This document shows positions 7,501 through 10,000 of a stretch of DNA of 10,000 nt, piece after piece. The notes under the pieces were generated by a model. It searched no databases and was not told the DNA's origin. It saw nothing but the letters and a program-made list of their open reading frames with translations. The translations under genes were made by a program, and so were the position numbers. Each line of letters begins with the position of its first letter. Within the stretch, counting starts at the first letter, position 1. Source of the stretch: Chromera velia (Eukaryota > Sar > Chromeraceae); contig JAHBMJ010003245.1 of the NCBI GenBank assembly GCA_018398765.1, forward strand, positions 1 through 10,000, written 5' to 3'.

Positions 7501-7655
7501 GAGACATGCGGCACTGTCCTTTTCTTTCTGTCAGACTTTCTTTCATTTTTTCCCTCTGTCCTCATTGAATTTCCAGACAAAGATGCCAGACAGATGGAGA
7601 CACTCTACATTTCTGCCTTTTCCTTCCGTCGCTTCATGTACAAAACAGGCAAACG

Positions 7656-7755
7656 GATAGAAAGAAAGGAAGGAAGAAAGAAAGAAAGAGAGAAAGAAAG
7701 GAAGGAAGGAAGGAAGGAAGAAACAAAAACAAAGAAAGAAAGAAAGAAAGAAAAA

Positions 7756-7791
<36 letters not shown>

Positions 7792-7835
7792 ATTTTCAAA
7801 GAAAGAAAGAAAAGAAAGAAAGAAAGGAAGAAACA
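7656..7835. repeat. GAAA/GGAA polypurine microsatellite, about 180 bp
   Basis: Degenerate tandem GAAA and GGAA units run for about 180 bp with very few pyrimidines on the plus strand (one short interruption TTTTC near 7793). Long mirror-symmetric purine tracts can adopt triplex (H-DNA) structure. Confidence 0.9.
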
Positions 7836-7970
7836 ACTGAAGACAAAAGTACAACGACAGAAAGACAGAACGGCAAACAGATACAGACACACAAATCCCA
7901 AAGATCTCTTCTTTGCTGTCTATTATTAACGTTTCAAACCGTGAAAAAAACACCGAAACAGGGAGAAGGA

Positions 7971-7972
7971 AC

Positions 7973-8029
<57 letters not shown>
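7971..8029. repeat. Compound (CA)n-(GA)n microsatellite
   Basis: An ACACACCCACC lead-in is followed by a CA run (7982-8012) and a GA run (8013-8029), with the same organisation as 7067-7126. Confidence 0.95.
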
Positions 8030-8276
8030 AGCCTGTGCCTCATGCAGCCGGACGTCATGGGGGAACAGGACAGAACAAAGCACCCCTGGCATCTGTCCTC
8101 TAGGTCATTCATGACTTCCTCCAAAACCTAGCTCCATGCGGAAAAACGATTTGCCGCCGAGTGATGGACCGACCGACCACAGAGGCATACCAAAAGAGAG
8201 GGTTCAGCGAGCTTAAAAAGCTCAAGAACGTTCCCTTCCAAAAAAAGAGCCCCAAAACACACACCCGCCCTCAACC

Positions 8277-8294
8277 AACACCACGCTTGTGGTG
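8277..8294. repeat. Hairpin repeat, copy 1 (AACACCACGCTTGTGGTG)
   Basis: CACCAC and GTGGTG flank GCTT, forming a 6-bp stem with a 4-base loop. The same 18 bp recur exactly at 8412-8429. Confidence 0.8.
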
Positions 8295-8340
8295 CGACCC
8301 TGTGCATACGAAAGCGGGGGTGCTGAAACAAGACGATCGA

Positions 8341-8402
8341 CCCTCAAGGCGAGAGCCCACCCCCCTCTTGCCCCTCAAGGCGAGAGCCCACCCCCCTCTT
8401 GC
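8341..8402. repeat. 31-bp tandem duplication, C-rich
   Basis: Two perfect consecutive copies of a 31-bp unit (8341-8371 and 8372-8402), beginning CCCTCAAGGCGAGAG and containing a C6 run, then a partial third copy (CCCTC). The pair lies between the two identical hairpins. Confidence 0.9.
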
Positions 8403-8411
8403 CCCTCGATG

Positions 8412-8429
8412 AACACCACGCTTGTGGTG
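8412..8429. repeat. Hairpin repeat, copy 2 (AACACCACGCTTGTGGTG)
   Basis: Identical to 8277-8294, 135 bp away and in the same orientation, flanking the 31-bp tandem duplication. Confidence 0.8.
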
Positions 8430-8490
8430 TATGGGGGCAAAAGGGCGGGGACTTTCAAGACGAGACCGGTCGACAAAGCTCTCTTCAGAA

Positions 8491-8506
8491 CAGCTGCATG
8501 CAGCTG
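8491..8506. repeat. Perfect 16-bp palindrome with TGCATGCA core
   Basis: CAGCTGCATGCAGCTG is self-complementary over its full length. It sits about 50 bp downstream of the RING-Smr stop codon. It may be another copy of the TGCATGC element found upstream of the divergent genes. Confidence 0.7.
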
Positions 8507-8540
8507 CATTCCCCTTCCCCTAGCTGCCCCCTCTGCCCCT

Positions 8541-8562
8541 AAGCCTGCATGCCTTCAGGCTT
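8541..8562 (-). repeat. Hairpin overlapping the RING-Smr stop codon
   Basis: AAGCCTG (8541-8547) pairs with CAGGCTT (8556-8562) around an 8-base loop, and the stop codon (8555-8557) lies within the structure. In the mRNA this would form a 7-bp stem at the end of the coding region. Whether it matters is unknown. Confidence 0.45.
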
Positions 8563-10000
8563 TCTTGTCATCCCACACCACCCTCACGACCCTCCCGTCT
8601 CCCTCTTCCGTCTCCACTCGGAATCTGTCCTGGCCTCCTGTGCTCACTCTGAACACTTTATCCGCACAGCCTCTCAAGGAGACCCGTGCACCCTGCCGCA
8701 TGAGTCCCTCACCCGTCACATCCCGGAACGCAATGCGGTGGAAGACGGGCAGGGCAGGGAAGGCAAAAGCTTCAAAGCGGAGCTGGGCCTCTCGAACTTC
8801 CAGGCCGTGGAAGTCCAAAGTCAGGGCAGATTCACTTTCTTCCCCCTCACTCTGTTCAACCAGTCTGAGACTCCCGCTCCTAAGGCTAGTAAACCAGTCT
8901 GAGACGATAATATCTTGAAGGATCTTTTGTGCCCCCTCTCGTCTCTCATTCAGCTGCTTGACGGTCTGTTCGTATTCTGTCACAGAAGGGTTGGACCCTC
9001 GCTCCCTTTGAAACTCAAGGTCGATCCAGTTTTGGATTGCCGGATTCAAGTTCTCTCTGACGGCTTGGAACAGAGAGACCCTGAAGGCAGCGTCTGGCAC
9101 TGCAACAGACTTCCACTGCCGCATGCTCTCTGCAGAGAGACGAAAGAGCCATAGTGCGGCCTGGAGGGAAGCACCGTTGTAAAAACACTGGCAAAGCCTT
9201 GCCAAACTGTGGCTCACGGCCCCTCGACAGTCAGGACAAGCGAGACTTAGTTCATCTTGCCTGCAGGTAGACAGCAAAGGGAGGGGCGGATTATTTGAGT
9301 GGAAAGAGGGGATGAGACGCAACGCTCTTAATTCGTTCAAATCAAAGAAGCTAAAAAATGTCGGTTCCTTCTTTCCCGTCTCATTTCTGGGACTGCTGTG
9401 ATTCCAGACCTCAATTCTCTCCTCTTTTCCCTTTTGAATTTACAGACATGCAGCTCTGGCGAAATGCACTAACGCCGGATTGCAGATGACTTGACTTACT
9501 CATGAAAACTCCTCTCACTCTTCTGTTTTTCTTTTCAATCTCCTTTGGTACCTTCTTTCCTTTCTTGGCTACTCAAAACCAGTCGCAGATGTTCAGGGTA
9601 CATCAGAAGTTTTTCGACAAACTGAGACTACTCTATCTATACCTTCCTCCTTCAGAAGACTTCTCGTGCGCAATGAGCAAGCAGTTGATGCAGTAGGCGT
9701 GTCGGCACGGCAGCACTGTCACGATCGCTCCCTCCAGTTCCGTTGCGAATTTCTGTTGGCATGCCGGACACCTTGTTGGGTTGTAGGTAGGAGGGCCGTA
9801 CTCCCTCACTTCCCAGCCGAACAGAATTACCCCGTCCCGAGGGGGAGCCCACTGTCCTTCAGTTTGTTGGGGTTGCGCATCAGTGGTAGGAGCTCGAGAG
9901 CTTAGGCGCTGTCCGTTGGCGCAGGTGTCAGACAAAGCGCAGCGCCAGAAATCCCTCAGAAAGGCCCTTTTCTGGTGCTCCCCTCCGACTGCTGTGTGGC
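8555..10000 (-). CDS. RING finger protein with C-terminal Smr-like domain (partial, two exons)
   Basis: Exon 8555-9260 joins exon 9643 to the window edge; the upstream frame is still open at 10000 and shows no ATG, so the N-terminus is missing. The 353 visible residues begin with a short polar, Pro/Gln-rich segment. A C3HC4 RING follows: C77, C80, C98, H100, C103, C106, C127, C130. The intron falls between the sixth and seventh zinc ligands, so neither open frame alone shows it. RING domains of this type recruit E2 enzymes as ubiquitin ligases. Next is a helical region, with a probable coiled coil at about 213-241. Residues 265-353 resemble an Smr domain, with LDFH (267-270), TGEG (301-304) and a closing beta-rich segment ending VVRVVW. 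Smr proteins such as Cue2 and N4BP2 are nucleic-acid nucleases or binders. RING is near certain; Smr is by motif and order only. Confidence 0.8.
9261..9642 (-). other. GT-AG intron splitting the RING finger
   Basis: On the minus strand the donor is AAG|GTATAG (GT at 9642-9641). The acceptor is a pyrimidine-rich stretch ending CTACCTGCAG at 9261. The left exon ends with two bases of an Arg codon and the right exon supplies the third, so the phase matches. Splicing restores the RING's last CxxC pair. The intron is 382 bp and contains stops in the reading frame. Confidence 0.88.

Larger units (their letters stand above)
7127..8554. other. Repeat-dominated intergenic region downstream of the RING-Smr gene
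   Basis: Apart from the simple repeats and hairpins listed separately, this 1.4-kb stretch holds no supportable gene. Long open frames here are products of purine-pyrimidine strand bias (for example Lys/Glu/Arg-only or Phe/Leu/Ser-only translations). Two short segments, near 7338 and 8133, resemble each other (CCATGC[A/G]GAAAAA followed by TTGCCGC), which may reflect an old duplication. Confidence 0.6.

Noticed and set aside
7543-8124. 193-codon minus-strand frame rich in Phe, Leu and Ser
   Set aside because: It is a translation of GAAA and CA/GA microsatellites and an artefact of purine bias that mimics membrane segments.
8341-8402. 31-bp direct repeats as a CRISPR array
   Set aside because: There are only two adjacent copies with no spacers, in eukaryotic DNA.
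8289-8918. 209-codon plus-strand open frame
   Set aside because: It runs antisense to the RING-Smr exon and through the 31-bp tandem repeat. The minus-strand frame has clear domain motifs.

Overview
The window reads as nuclear DNA of a eukaryotic microbe. There are no bacterial-style operons. One gene is interrupted by a clear phase-matched GT-AG intron, two genes begin with secretory signal peptides, and the intergenic DNA is full of microsatellites and decayed transposable elements. Repeated TGCATGC palindromes, a DNA-binding motif well known from ApiAP2 regulators of apicomplexans and relatives, fit an alveolate, perhaps a chromerid alga. That placement is an inference.

Layout from left to right. 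Positions 1-1014 hold microsatellites and DNA with a few splice-like signals but no gene I can support. A small secreted cysteine-containing protein lies on the minus strand (1015-1308). It is divergent from a large plus-strand gene (2215-4359) for a type I membrane protein: signal peptide, about 510 residues of disordered, N-glycosylatable, Ser/Pro/Glu-rich ectodomain, one transmembrane helix, and a 161-residue tail ending in an acidic two-tryptophan motif. The roughly 900 bp between them carries a CpG-rich block, a TGCATGCATGCATGCA tract and a strong 3' splice site just upstream of the second gene's ATG. Positions about 5021-6106 look like the 3' end of a non-LTR retrotransposon: a reverse-transcriptase C-terminal segment with a damaged zinc knuckle, a structured tail and an (ATCA)5 terminus. 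An AT-rich stretch follows and contains a previously unremarkable-looking 232-bp MITE candidate (6399-6630) with 15-bp inverted ends and an 8-bp target-site duplication. Positions 6640-8540 are gene-free and dominated by CA/GA/GAAA microsatellites, a G-quadruplex motif, a 31-bp tandem repeat and a pair of identical hairpins.

The right edge (8555-10000, minus strand, 5' end outside the window) is the most interesting gene. Joining two open frames across a 382-bp GT-AG intron restores a complete C3HC4 RING finger. The C-terminus of the same protein resembles an Smr domain, with both signature motifs (LDxH and TGxG) present. A ubiquitin-ligase domain and a probable RNA-nuclease domain in one chain recalls the Hel2/Cue2 pair of no-go mRNA decay, here apparently fused. 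Nothing indicates that the genes in the window work in one pathway.
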